Assembly (NCBI GenBank): GCA_018398765.1
Contig: JAHBMJ010001497.1
Location: 1 to 26,905, forward strand
Direction: 5' to 3'
Origin: Chromera velia
Lineage: Eukaryota > Sar > Chromeraceae
DNA: 26,905 nt
A program made the translations under genes and the position numbers. The notes under the pieces are model-generated. The model had not been told where the DNA came from and did not search any database. It was given only the letters and a program-made list of their open reading frames with translations. Shown here one piece after another: positions 8,363 through 26,905 of this stretch (its first letter is position 1; every line of letters begins with the position of its first letter).

Positions 8363-9503
8363 GAGGCACACACTCACAGCACGCACAAATGCACGCACGC
8401 TGAGAAGGACTGCCCCTTCCCGTATCCAGGCACACCAAAGGCAGAAGGGTGAAAAAAATGCGCAAAAGGGAACTACAGAGATCGACAGAAGACCCGGACC
8501 AGGACGCCAACCCAAACTAGGCAACAAACGAAAGCAGGGACTACTGCAGGGCAAGACACGCAACGTAAGACAAAGGAACACTCAACTACAGGACGCAACA
8601 ACGAATCCAACACGTGAGGAAAAGAATGGAGCAACGCGACAAGAAAACGACACAAGAACCGAAAAATCACCCGCATGACTGTCAAGAAAAAAACCCACAC
8701 GACACCTTCAAGCCAGCTCATGCATGGGCCGGCTGGCTGGCTGGCTGACCTGGACCTCAGGATCACGAAATTTCGCTTCTGCCTGCCTTGTTCTCTTCAC
8801 GTCAGCGCGGAGAACCTGCAGACATGCGCAGAGTTAATACAACAAAGAGGAAGAGAGGCGTCAACTTTTCACTTTTCAAAATTCACAGTCAAGCCATTCA
8901 CTGACTATTCAAGCCACTCAGGGACCCTCTCCTGATCTTCCTTTGCTACATTACGGAAGGCACTGACTGACCCCCTGATTTTCCAGGTCAAGGCTCACTG
9001 TCCTGATCTCGTCCTCTAGACGTTCCAGTTCCACTCCCTCTCGATGGACGTCAATCTCGAAACACTCCAGCCACCATTGACTGTTTACGATGCCGGCGGC
9101 AAGCCCCTTCTCCCTCTCCGTCTCCGTCTCCTGCTCCACAGAGTCATCAGGAGACGCCGGCATTCCTCACCCTTTAATTTTGACCCGGACAGTGCGCAGT
9201 CGGACCAAAGATCTCAAAGCCACACTCCTAATCTGGCAGCAAAGTGAAGGTGATTCAATGGTTTGAGGGCACCCTGCTCCTCCCGGAACAAGACAGTCAA
9301 GCTGCTGCGAGTTCTATTAATACTGAGCCGGGTCTGAGAGGAAAAAACGATAGTCAACAAACAGACAAGATATCAACGGAGAGCACCACGTCAGGAAAAT
9401 GGACCTTCGTGCACAAACTGCTCTGAAGATTTTGTCCTGTCCACCGACTGACTTCCAGTCGTTCGGCTTGTCGCTTGTGGATCACAGTGGACTGACTTCT
9501 CAT
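1751..9503 (-). CDS. TBCK-like: TBCK-like TBC plus rhodanese protein without kinase domain (multi-exon)
   Basis: The predicted protein has a Rab-GAP (TBC) domain followed by a rhodanese-like domain. In known TBCK proteins these follow a pseudokinase, and TBCK belongs to the FERRY complex, a Rab5 effector on early endosomes. Exons I model, in transcript order: 9503-9453, 9333-9226, 9130-8972, 8815-8756, 8314-8248, 7848-7692, 7417-7337, 7050-6969, 6795-6775 (micro, tentative), 6622-6291, 5821-3987, 3802-2932, 2591-1751; about 1554 codons. Splice phases agree throughout. TBC motifs in order: VLRADVKRT (Arg finger form IxxDxxRT), VYKQGLHE (Gln finger YxQ), LLQFHEPLLSTLL, IPDLYAF, RWFMTAF, DPSDLFFCGVAWLRLRREELL. 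Rhodanese motifs: RPRVIDIRG and VSGVAVLRGGAQALQEA. TBC1D23 has the same TBC-rhodanese order and is the main alternative, but spacing and the GxIPDLYAxxWFxTxF pattern match TBCK better from memory. The first exon and ATG are uncertain. Confidence 0.72.
2592..2931 (-). other. Last intron of the TBCK-like gene, with (GGCA)n and (ACCA)n tracts
   Basis: The donor is gtttgt and the acceptor is cctgcctgcctgcag. The (GGCA)n tract at 2594-2616 forms the polypyrimidine tract on the minus strand and ends exactly at the acceptor. An (ACCA)n tract lies at 2673-2708. Confidence 0.6.
2932..3802 (-). CDS. TBCK-like exon: end of rhodanese domain and basic linker
   Basis: The exon begins (G)VAVLRGGAQALQEA, the last rhodanese strand and helix, after the acceptor gatctcag. 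About 270 residues of Ser/Glu/Ala/Pro-rich sequence follow. They include a short Lys/Leu helix (GGKLKKSLMKSL) and a basic cluster KKWFSRKFK at the end, which could bind acidic lipid or protein. The donor is AG|gtttgt in phase 2. Confidence 0.72.
3867..3893. repeat. (CA)n microsatellite
   Basis: About 12 CA units lie in the intron between the two rhodanese exons. On the transcript strand this is (UG)n, about 65 nt upstream of the acceptor. Confidence 0.85.
3987..5821 (-). CDS. TBCK-like exon: low-complexity linker and first half of rhodanese domain
   Basis: The frame is open for 611 codons. The first about 310 codons are Glu/Ser/Gly-rich with no domain. The rhodanese fold then begins: VNEFLEDVLL, RPRVIDIRG (position about 4774-4800), a Ser/Gly/Lys-rich insert with a run of 12 consecutive Ser, PPVLLLDVDSENQV, APMFVLVNGDG, a second Lys/Glu/Gly-rich insert, and DPLVKAFRSLMEKGVS. 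The active-site Cys expected after the VLVN strand is not present, so sulfurtransferase activity is unlikely. The donor is gtcagc (phase 1). The start at 5821 is chosen because phase 2 matches the upstream exon; other acceptors between 5820 and 5930 are possible. Confidence 0.68.
6011..6261. repeat. 10-bp minisatellite (GCACACACAC)n continuing into (CA)n, with one N
   Basis: Twenty-two near-perfect decamers run from 6011 to 6230. The N at 6230 is followed by plain (CA)n to 6261. It is in an intron of the TBCK-like gene. The N and the change of unit suggest a collapsed or joined repeat, so the true length is unknown. Confidence 0.9.
6291..6622 (-). CDS. TBCK-like exon: end of TBC domain
   Basis: It starts after cttcgtacag with DPSDLFFCGVAWLRLRREEL, the last TBC helix (FF.GVA.L...R..LL). 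A Ser/Glu-rich linker follows, then the helix KSLLLSMRRLKERTPLTLVR, which resembles the segment after the TBC domain in TBCK and TBC1D23. The exon ends CTT AG|gttggc in phase 2. Its first about 37 bases and its acceptor are duplicated 98 bp upstream on the transcript (6683-6731). Confidence 0.75.
6585..6731 (-). repeat. 49-bp direct duplication copying a 3' splice site
   Basis: 6585-6633 and 6683-6731 match with one mismatch (6591 g / 6689 a). On the minus strand each copy contains ttcgtacag followed by the first about 37 bases of the exon coding DPSDLFFCGV. The 49-bp spacer is A/T-rich with TACATA repeats. The copy at 6585 is joined to the real exon. The other runs into T-rich sequence and looks like a decoy. 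Confidence 0.85.
6775..6795 (-). CDS. Tentative 21-nt micro-exon (EKEQTEK)
   Basis: The sequence ctgtgag|GAG...AAG|gtctag could give a 7-codon, phase-0 exon between LLLSE and DPSDLF. The frame also works without it. Only transcript data can decide. Confidence 0.3.
6969..7050 (-). CDS. TBCK-like exon: WFMTAF segment
   Basis: One base plus 27 codons, starting after gactgcattgcag. It reads (R)WFMTAFAAAIDC and then a Leu-rich helix ending LWQVLLLSE, followed by gttggt. W-F-x-T-x-F and L-W-x-x-L-L-L are the late TBC motifs. Confidence 0.75.
7072..7104. repeat. (GA)n microsatellite upstream of an exon acceptor
   Basis: On the minus strand this is a (CT)n pyrimidine tract ending about 20 nt before the acceptor of the exon at 7050. 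Confidence 0.8.
7337..7417 (-). CDS. TBCK-like exon: conserved FHEP / IPDLYAF segment
   Basis: This exon gives the clearest family signature: LLLQFHEPLLSTLL followed by AGMIPDLYAF. The F-H-x-P-x-L and P-D-L-Y-A residues are shared by TBCK and TBC1D23. The acceptor is cctgcctgcctgcag, and the donor is AG|gtccgt in phase 2. The next exon supplies RWFMTAF. Confidence 0.82.
7692..7848 (-). CDS. TBCK-like exon: central TBC helices
   Basis: Fifty-one codons, phase 1 in and phase 2 out. It starts (G)LHEIAALFFLLEPP and ends RMCRAF(R). It continues directly into LLLQFHEP of the next exon, the order expected for TBC helices (QG..E...F, then F..L...H.P.L). Confidence 0.75.
8248..8314 (-). CDS. TBCK-like exon carrying the TBC Gln-finger motif
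   Basis: Twenty-two codons begin after atgtgtgcag and end CAA G|gtctgt in phase 1. They encode NVLERVLTLFCKRSALRGVYKQ, and the split Gly codon completes YKQG-LHE across the junction. YxQG is the second catalytic (Gln) finger of TBC GAPs. The upstream intron holds a (TA)n(CA)n tract. Confidence 0.75.
8326..8362. repeat. (TA)n(CA)n compound microsatellite
   Basis: About 12 TA units pass directly into CA units. It is intronic in the TBCK-like gene, just upstream of the YKQ exon on the transcript strand. Confidence 0.85.
8756..8815 (-). CDS. TBCK-like exon carrying the TBC Arg-finger motif
   Basis: This 20-codon exon lies between gtctgcag and gtccag, phase 0 at both ends. It encodes VLRADVKRTRQAEAKFRDPE. 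The LRADVKRT stretch fits the TBC consensus IxxDxxRT, whose Arg inserts into the Rab active site. It is followed, as in TBC proteins, by the helix VLERVLTLFCKRSA in the next exon. Confidence 0.7.
8972..9130 (-). CDS. TBCK-like exon: early TBC region
   Basis: This 53-codon exon starts after ggagcag (phase 0) and ends at gtcagt. It includes VNSQWWLECFEIDVHREGV and a Glu/Leu-rich helix. It leads in phase 0 into the Arg-finger exon. The frame is open a further 11 codons upstream to an ATG at 9163, just after an in-frame TGA, so another start is possible. Confidence 0.5.
9226..9333 (-). CDS. TBCK-like exon: start of TBC domain
   Basis: A strong acceptor (pyrimidine run then ctctcag) opens a 36-codon exon. 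It ends in HFAARLG, and unspliced the next codons read VWL then TGA. The pattern xxARLxVW resembles the first TBC motif (LR..VW..LL). The donor gtgtgg is weak, and where the VW residues fall after splicing is unclear. Confidence 0.45.
9453..9503 (-). CDS. Candidate first coding exon of the TBCK-like gene
   Basis: The frame from ATG at 9503 gives MRSQSTVIHKRQAERLE and ends at a good donor (gtcagt) in phase 0, compatible with the next exon. The frame is also open upstream to 9563, so the true start may lie further up, behind the acceptor-like sequence cttcccacag. Short and without a domain; treat as tentative. Confidence 0.35.
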
Positions 9504-10541
9504 GCCCTGTGGGAAGCCCCGCAAACGAATCCGGATCCCTGTATATACGGTGCGTGACGACAATCAAGTGCTTTTCCGATCCTTTAAGCTTGACTACGCT
9601 GGAAACGCGCGCATCGGAATGATCTATGTATTACAGCAGGTCATCCAGAATTGCAAAGATCACCACCATGTAGGCGAACGATGGTGAACAGGTGAACAGA
9701 TGGTGAACAGGGCGTTTTGCTGAATTACGGAGTGGCGTCGTCCCGAATGGCCCTGGAATTTAAGCGTAGCGTGCATGGGGCACTTTCCGAATCTTTCCGA
9801 GGCCACAAGCTCCGCCCTCCGGGGCCATGCACGATGGGCCACGAGGATTCATATATGATCGATACATACACGACAGTACGCATATCGATATATACATAAT
9901 CGTACACGCGTATATGCACGATATTGCAGACGAACTTGTGACAGCAGTACGTTTACAACGTCGCACTTCCACATTGCATCGCCTGTCCTGGACCTGTGAC
10001 GCAAGTGAGATCCAACTGCAAACATTTGACTTGATCCTCTCGATTTCCTGCCTCTTCAGTGTGTCAGTCTGGCAAACAACACGTGTACTCAATCCGCGGC
10101 CTTGACCTTCTTCTCCATCAATATATACACTCCTGGGAAAGGCTGGAGCAGAGGGTATAGCCGGAATTGACGTTGGGAGTCGGGGTGGCTCTGCGTTCCC
10201 ACAATTGCATCTCTCTCACGCGTTCTCTCTCAAAACTGGAGGTGCAGAGTTAACCTCTTCAATCGATCGATCGATTGGCGGAGACGACACCCCCAGAACT
10301 AATCAATCGGGTGAGGGTGGAGGGGTGGAGGGGGCAGTCTGTGGTAGTGCCAGGGCATGGCTTGCTCACTGATGCTTCTTTTGCATATCAGCAGACGTAT
10401 TTTTGTCCGTCAAATACAACCTCTTTGCCCTCCCCGTTTTGCAGAGAATCTGACAAAGCCGGAGAGAGCAACGCCGAGTCGAACGAAGCATCTACCGGAA
10501 GGAAGTTGAAAGGAGAAACTTGAAGAAAGAAGTGATCGAAG
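9504..10541. promoter_or_regulatory. Head-to-head intergenic region, probable shared promoter
   Basis: The minus-strand TBCK-like gene and the plus-strand CCDC57-like gene diverge from here, about 1 kb apart. I see no kinase-domain exon on the minus strand (no HRD- or DFG-like frame). It holds TA/TGCA-rich sequence at 9846-9930, a short GGTGAACA repeat at 9682-9710 and an 18-bp palindrome at 10260-10277. 5' UTR introns of either gene could also lie here. A plus-strand frame at 9502-9687 has no recognisable family. Confidence 0.45.
10260..10277. promoter_or_regulatory. 18-bp perfect palindrome in the divergent promoter
   Basis: caatcgatcgatcgattg is its own reverse complement. It lies 265-282 bp upstream of the CCDC57-like ATG. 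It may be a regulatory site, but this rests on symmetry and position only. Confidence 0.35.
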
Positions 10542-22247
<11,706 letters not shown>

Positions 22248-24085
22248 AACTCATGCAAGAAAAAGAACATGCGCACATGCGGAGAGTAGCTCTGGGTTCA
22301 TCTGTTGTTTGTTGGCTCCAGTTGCGTGCCACTGGGTCATTCTAGTGCTTTCTTTGTGAATCTTTGAAACACAAAGGAAGAAACATGACATTCACATTAT
22401 CTAAATTTCTGTTGCTAGATGCCCTTTTATCCAGTATGAAGGGCGTTTTCAATGTTTTCGAGCAATGACTCTCTTGGAGACTTTTTATGGCGCGTTGATG
22501 CATGGCGACACGGCGCTATAGACGTGGTATCAGATTATTATCACGTTTATTTCTAGGTTCATAAAACTTTATTTAGACTATAGGCAATAAAAAACGGCCA
22601 GAAAACAAAAGGTGAATTTAATACTCTGAGTTTAATTTATCACTTGATCATGAATTATGATGATTTACATTTGATAAGTCGTATATTTATGGTTAGATTT
22701 ATGAAGGCATTATGTGTTTAAAAATTGTTGGTCCATAATACCGTCTATTTGAGGACCACGCCCGGGCCGGCCCGGCCGGGTAGTACTGTACCACTTTTAT
22801 ATAATTTGTATTATCAGAATTTTATAAGCCCTATGTTTAGGTTCTTTTACGGGTCTCAACGGAACTCAACGGGTCTTCTAAGACTCTTCTTAGCCTTCAC
22901 CCTGCCATCACCCTGCCGTGTTTGAACGGTGTTTCTTAAGGAAGACCTATCGTCACTATCTATCTAAGTGCAGGCACCGCCGTGCCGCTGCTGTCCCTCC
23001 TTTGCTGCTTGCTCTTCACTCTTCCCCCAGCACTTCCCCCCTATACTTAGTGTCTCTTAAATTATATTAATTAATTATACAGACGATAAACTAGACGATA
23101 AAATTAACTTGAAAAATCTAAGAAACTTAACTTTGAAATCAAAACTTTTATATTTTAAAACCAAAAATCATAATATTACTACGTTACCCCATAAAAAAAG
23201 CAACGGATTGTATAATTTAGTCTACATAGGATTTAGTGTATGATTAGACTTTTTTTTACTAGTTTTTTTATCATGTGTGTTAGTCGCAGACTACATAGAA
23301 GCACAAAATCGGCATGCGGAGCTCCGGTAAGAGCTACTGACACTTTCAACCACAGAATGTCAGGCATTTAACTTGTTCCGATGTCGGTCAATCTCTTCAA
23401 TGAATTTTTGATAATTTTTGGAGCAAAAATCAGGGACTGACAAGCAAACTCATACAGACTACGCATACGTCAACATGGAAACACGGCACGAAATCACGAA
23501 ACGAGAAGCACTGCTTCCAGAGGTACACGTACACTTTCACAACGGGTGCACCATCACACCCCTTCAGAAAGAAGAAAGAACCAAGACCCCCTTCCCACTC
23601 GATGGGAGCGAGGCAGAATAGCAGAGATGCACGGATTTTATCACAAACAACAACAAAAGAGTACACACTTTATCAAGAAAGAACAGACGGAGAAATTTCT
23701 TTCCCCACATTCATTTTTTTCACCCGAGCGTGCAAGTTGCCTTACAAGGATCGAAAAAAAGACGCAAAAGATCGATCCACCGTTCGATCACATTGACTTG
23801 ATTCAAATCGAATTCATAACGAAAGGGGAGCTACCAAAAAGAAAGAACAAAAAAAGGAAACGCAACCTTGCGTGTCCTGCCATCTGCAGTTAGTTTCTCC
23901 GATCCGTTTCTTCTGCGTATCCTTCAGTGCCTCTCTCCCTATGTCCACTTATTCCCACCGCCCTCCCTCTCTCACACACTGGCCGGCACATAATGAAGAC
24001 CATCCAGAGGAAACAATTGCAGTCTTTCAGTCAATCTTGAACGATCTTGATTCATGAGAACAAGAAAAAGAAAAGAAAAGGACGA
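22248..24085. other. Tail-to-tail intergenic region, AT-rich
   Basis: It lies between the stop of the CCDC57-like gene and the stop of the kinase gene on the opposite strand. I see no supportable coding exon. 22330-23400 is AT-rich. An AATAAA-like caataaaaaa at about 22585 is a possible poly(A) signal, though such signals are not reliable in alveolates. A GC island at 22757-22785 and a duplicated agacgataaa at about 23081 and 23093 stand out. 23420-24085 is less AT-rich and may be the 3' UTR of the kinase gene. Confidence 0.5.
22757..22785. repeat. GC-only palindrome-rich island in AT-rich DNA
   Basis: cccgggccggcccggccggg (22761-22780) contains overlapping CCCGGG, GGCCGGCC-type and CCGGCCGG palindromes. 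It is followed by tagtactgtacc. Sharp composition contrast with both sides. It resembles the GC-rich ends of some non-autonomous DNA transposons, but no partner end was found. Confidence 0.35.
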
Positions 24086-24448
24086 CTAGCGCCCGTTGGG
24101 AGATGGAGAGGTGCCGCTGTGTTCGTTGGCCCCCCCCTTTTTTTCTCTTTTGTGGACGATCACCCTGGCCCCTCCCTTGAGGAACTGCGTGGGCAGATCA
24201 GTTCCTTCTTTGTCTCTACCTCCTCCTCCTGCAGCCTTGTTAGGGACTGCCGTGCCCTTCTCCTTTTCTTTTTCGTGTCCGCCACCCGCCTTCTCCTCCT
24301 TCTCGTTTTTGGTCTTCACTTTCGCCCTTTGCCTCTGCTGGTTTGTCTGCCTGGCGGCACTGGGGGGAAGAGCCGAGGCAGAGGTCTGCTCAGGCCGAGG
24401 GACCGGTTCCCTGCCTGGTGCCCGGAGACGCAGACTCCAACCTGGCAG
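24086..24448 (-). CDS. Kinase gene terminal exon, Lys/Glu/Gly-rich
   Basis: 120 codons plus TAG, after gtgtgtgcag. LPGWSLRLRAPGREPVPRPE opens it, followed by charged disordered sequence (TNQQRQRAKVKTKNEKEEK) and a possible beta segment GGARVIVHKREKK. No known domain. Confidence 0.6.
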   Translation of the reverse strand: MPGWSLRLRAPGREPVPRPEQTSASALPPSAARQTNQQRQRAKVKTKNEKEEKAGGGHEKEKEKGTAVPNKAAGGGGRDKEGTDLPTQFLKGGARVIVHKREKKGGANEHSGTSPSPNGR

Positions 24449-24575
24449 CTGCACACACGTCGACGCGATAAAAAAAGGTCCGAGAGTTTTACAAAAAACA
24501 CCCGCGCTGGAAGAGCAAAGAAGCCGACGAGAAACGAAGAGAAAAAGGGTATTAAAAAAACACTCACTCCGTTTT

Positions 24576-24606
<31 letters not shown>

Positions 24607-25216
24607 GACCTTTCGGAGAAGAGCCTGAAATTCCTTTTCTTTCTGTGAAGCCGTCGATGTGCCTGCTCCCGCTTCTCCCTCCTTTGCCTTCTCCTCTTCC
24701 TGCTTTACGTTTTGAACCCGATCTGAGTCCCCATGTGCAGCATCTGCAGAACAGATTCCAGAGGCCAACGCAGAGACACCAGACCGTGATGCTTCGGTCA
24801 TCTCCTCTTCATCTTCCTCCTCTCCCTCCTCTTCTTCCTCTTCACTGTCATCGTCGTGCGTGTTAGTCCTCAGGAAGCTTCTGAGACTCGGGTGGTGCTG
24901 CTGTCTCTGGTTGTTGCTGTGGGAAGATGAGGAAGACGACTTGGACGAGGACGAGGAAGAGGGTGCTGCAGGGGCATCCGAAAAGAAAGAAGAGAAGGGA
25001 CACTGTGTCAAAAGTACACTGGGACATTAGTACGTAGGCCAGCACGGACGGAAAAGCGCTGACAGGAGGATGTCAGTGACTCAGCACGGTACGTCCTCCC
25101 TCAACTTCTCGGTGATCATCAGGAAAGCGAGGAGAAGAGCGAACGAGGAGACGACTGAACCAAAGCATGAATGAAGCAACCCGCGAACCACCCAAAAAAG
25201 ATGCATACAGAACAAC

Positions 25217-25293
<77 letters not shown>

Positions 25294-26873
25294 CAGAGAG
25301 TCCATTTTATCAAGCGCACATCCACCTGCGTACAGGAGTAGACATACAGACAGGCTCAAGGCCAGACTTCCGCTCTGAAGCAACTCTCCATCCATCCATC
25401 CATCCCTCCATCTCTCTCTACCGACCGGACTACACAGGAGGGCGCACAATAAGGCAAAAACAACAGAACAGCAAAAGAAAAGAACACCCAGCGATCTGCT
25501 TTGCTGACCGGACGATCGAGGCGCCTTCACAGGAAGAGATGCCACCGTGCCCTCAGAGAGGAAGGAGAAATCGCGTACGGCCTGCAGGGGCGTTGACACT
25601 CACTCACTCACTCACTCACTCACTCACTCACTGGGCTACCTGCTGATGCACAATGTACAGCCCAGGAAGGTACGCAGAGAGGCAGAGAGGGAAAGCGCCT
25701 CCTTGGCGTATTCTGCCTTCTTCGGTCTCCTTCCTTCGCCTCCCGTCACATGCAGTGTCGCGACGAGAGGGCAGTTGGAGGAAGGAGAGTTTTGTGTTCA
25801 GATTGACAACTCTGTGTGTGTGGTAGGAGGGGTAGAAGGGAACCATAGAGGGTTCTATCTGGTTTAGCTGATAATTATTGAATGTTGATTGACATTTGGT
25901 ACTAGAAGAATCCCTTTGAGAAAAAGAAAAACTACCCGGAGCCCTCCGCACAGGTGCAGAAGAGCAGAAGAAGTGGAAGAAAAATTCTTTGATAAAACAC
26001 AAAGACAACCATGATGACAGAGAGATACGAAATGAGAATGGAATTGCATCCAACACACAGACAGACGGACATGTAGACAATATGACTTCTCGTCCCTCCT
26101 TCTCTTCATGGACACAACAGAAAAAAAATAAAAGAAATGGACAGAAAGACAGACAGGCAGGCTCACTCACCAGTTTGTCAAACGGAATGCTTCGAAAGAA
26201 GGGATGCGCTCTGCAAGCAGTCAGCGCAAGGATGGGACCAAGAATTGTACGCATCGAGGCGAGAAGAAGGAGAATTTAAAGGTTAAGGGGGGGAAAGCAA
26301 GCAGGTTGCATTAGCATCTTCTAAGGAGATCAGTGCCGTCAGAGGTCCCTTTCGTTGCTTGGATGGATCGGAAAAGGTCAGACACAATCGAGACAAGAAG
26401 ATGTCCACGCAACGAACGAAGTAGGACAAGACGCAAAGACAGAACGCCCCCCCCACCGACTGACTTCAGACTCACGAAGTCCCCACCGCTCCCCAGTCTT
26501 CTCTCAGCCCTTCTTTCCAACAAACGCCTGATGATGTCTGCAGGGCATGCAGACGCAGACAGACAGACAGACAGACCGACTGACCATATGCTTTTGCTTT
26601 TTCCTTCTTTCCTTTTTTTGACTGATTGTCAGACAGACAGACAGACAGAAGCAATGCAGGCTGTCTTTACTTTCTTCAAATACGCAGAAGACCAGTCCAT
26701 TTTCTTCCTAGCCTTTCTTCCTCCTCTTACGTCAGGCTATCCATTTCTTCGATCCACTATACTCACAACGCGAGCCAAGACACCGTAGCACTGCTCGACG
26801 ACCTTTAAAGACAAGAGCGACTTCTGGAACCCATCAATCAATCAGCCAGCGAGAACAATGAAGGAAACACGCG

Positions 26874-26905
<32 letters not shown>
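24086..26905 (-). CDS. PDK1-like Ser/Thr protein kinase, C-terminal part (5' end outside window)
   Basis: Modelled exons in transcript order: 26823-26803 (tentative), 26537-26465, 26210-26171, 25581-25509, 25154-25093, 25002-24610, 24448-24086. All join in matching phase. The first three give VALVFKD, IIRRLLERRAERRLGSGGDF, VSLKAHPFFRSIPFDKL across two junctions (D and K codons are split). This is kinase subdomain XI (R-x-G plus HPFF). LKAHPFF with a following aromatic/Asp-Lys-Leu matches PDK1 and other AGC kinases. A C-terminal tail of about 300 residues follows, with a hydrophobic helix, poly-Ser, an acidic Glu run and a Lys-rich end. I see no PH domain. ATP-binding and catalytic loops lie beyond the right edge, so activity cannot be judged. 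Other AGC or CAMK-type kinases remain possible. Confidence 0.6.
24610..25002 (-). CDS. Kinase gene exon: poly-Ser and acidic tail
   Basis: 131 codons after ttgacacag: CPFSSFFSDAPAAP, Ser/Lys runs, NNQRQQHHPSLRSFLR, THDDDSEEEEEEGEEEDEEE, then Ala/Glu-rich sequence ending KEFQALLRK. It ends at gtcaga, directly followed by an (AAAG)n tract. Confidence 0.6.
25093..25581 (-). CDS. Kinase gene exons with a hydrophobic helix
   Basis: Exon 25581-25509: AVRDFSFLSEGTVASLPVKA and a Pro/Arg/Ser end, phase 1. Exon 25154-25093: (V)VSSFALLLAFLMITEKLRED. The SSFALLLAFLMI run could be a short membrane or amphipathic helix. It is not part of any kinase fold I recognise. The long intron before 25581 may hide another exon. 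Confidence 0.5.
25215..25286. repeat. (CA)n(GA)n compound microsatellite
   Basis: About 20 CA units pass into about 15 GA units. It is intronic in the kinase gene and forms (TC)n(TG)n on the transcript strand before the exon at 25154. Confidence 0.85.
25596..25632. repeat. (ACTC)n tract
   Basis: About nine ACTC units lie just upstream (transcript sense) of the acceptor of exon 25581. On the minus strand it reads (GAGT)n, so it does not act as a pyrimidine tract. Confidence 0.8.
26171..26210 (-). CDS. Kinase exon: AHPFF motif
   Basis: The 13 codons AHPFFRSIPFDKL follow tgcttgcag and end at a consensus gtgagt donor. Together with the previous exon this reads LKAHPFF, the end of the catalytic domain. 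Confidence 0.78.
26465..26537 (-). CDS. Kinase exon: subdomain XI Arg motif
   Basis: The exon lies between catgccctgcag and AA|gtcagt. It encodes (D)IIRRLLERRAERRLGSGGDF and VSL, with a split Lys. D-x-I-x-x-L-L-x4-P/A-x-x-R-L-G is the invariant late kinase motif, with Ala in place of the usual Pro. Confidence 0.75.
26879..26905. repeat. Poly-C run at the window end
   Basis: At least 25 consecutive C residues close the window. This is probably a sequencing or assembly edge, not biology. Confidence 0.7.

Noticed and set aside
1751-9503. Naming the minus-strand gene TBC1D23
   Set aside because: The domain order is shared, but TBC1D23 lacks the catalytic fingers seen here and has a C-terminal PH-like domain not visible here. 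The central TBC segment aligns better with TBCK from memory. Kept as the alternative.
26879-26905. Poly-C as a telomere or biological tract
   Set aside because: A pure homopolymer at the exact sequence end is more likely an assembly or sequencing edge. No telomere-type unit precedes it.

Overview
This is a eukaryotic nuclear window. Coding sequence is broken into many short exons by canonical GT-AG introns. The introns are full of simple repeats: (TG)n, (CT)n, (GGTG)n, (GTCA)n, (TTTC)n and (TGCC)n. The proteins carry long Ser, Glu, Lys and Arg runs. Two single-base N positions (6230 and 12650) sit inside microsatellites, and the window ends in a poly-C run, as expected of a draft assembly. 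The style best fits an alveolate, and I would guess a chromerid alga such as Chromera velia. That is a judgement from style, not proof. No bacterial signals are present.

Layout: (1) 1-1750 is AT-rich intergenic DNA with hairpin repeats. (2) 1751 to about 9503, minus strand, is a TBC-domain plus rhodanese-domain gene. I place it with TBCK (FERRY complex, Rab5 endosomes), but there is no room for the N-terminal pseudokinase. I model 13 exons and about 1550 aa. The TBC core is spread over small exons at 6.3-9.3 kb. The rhodanese domain is interrupted by low-complexity inserts at 3.7-4.9 kb. The C-terminus is acidic and ends in an NPF motif. (3) 9504-10541 is a head-to-head intergenic region with an 18-bp palindrome. 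(4) 10542-22247, plus strand, is a coiled-coil gene of about 24 exons and about 1070 aa. It is recognisable as a CCDC57 orthologue (centriole, satellite and cilium protein) from the conserved N-terminal LQEDF-YNL / ERD-ELE-YD-AF signature. (5) 22248-24085 is tail-to-tail intergenic DNA, AT-rich, with one GC palindromic island. (6) 24086 to beyond the right edge, minus strand, is the 3' half of a Ser/Thr protein kinase gene. It preserves the end of the catalytic domain (PDK1/AGC-like LKAHPFF), followed by a Ser-rich, acidic and Lys-rich tail.

The exon models were built by eye from reading frame, splice consensus and intron phase. Phases agree across nearly every junction I list. The places where they do not (CCDC57 exons 10-12, the 5' end of the TBC gene) are stated. 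I did not find a clearly new defence or mobile system. The most unusual signals are a kinase-less TBCK-type gene with both GAP finger motifs present, a tandem duplication that copies a 3' splice site, and splice sites that extend directly into microsatellite arrays.
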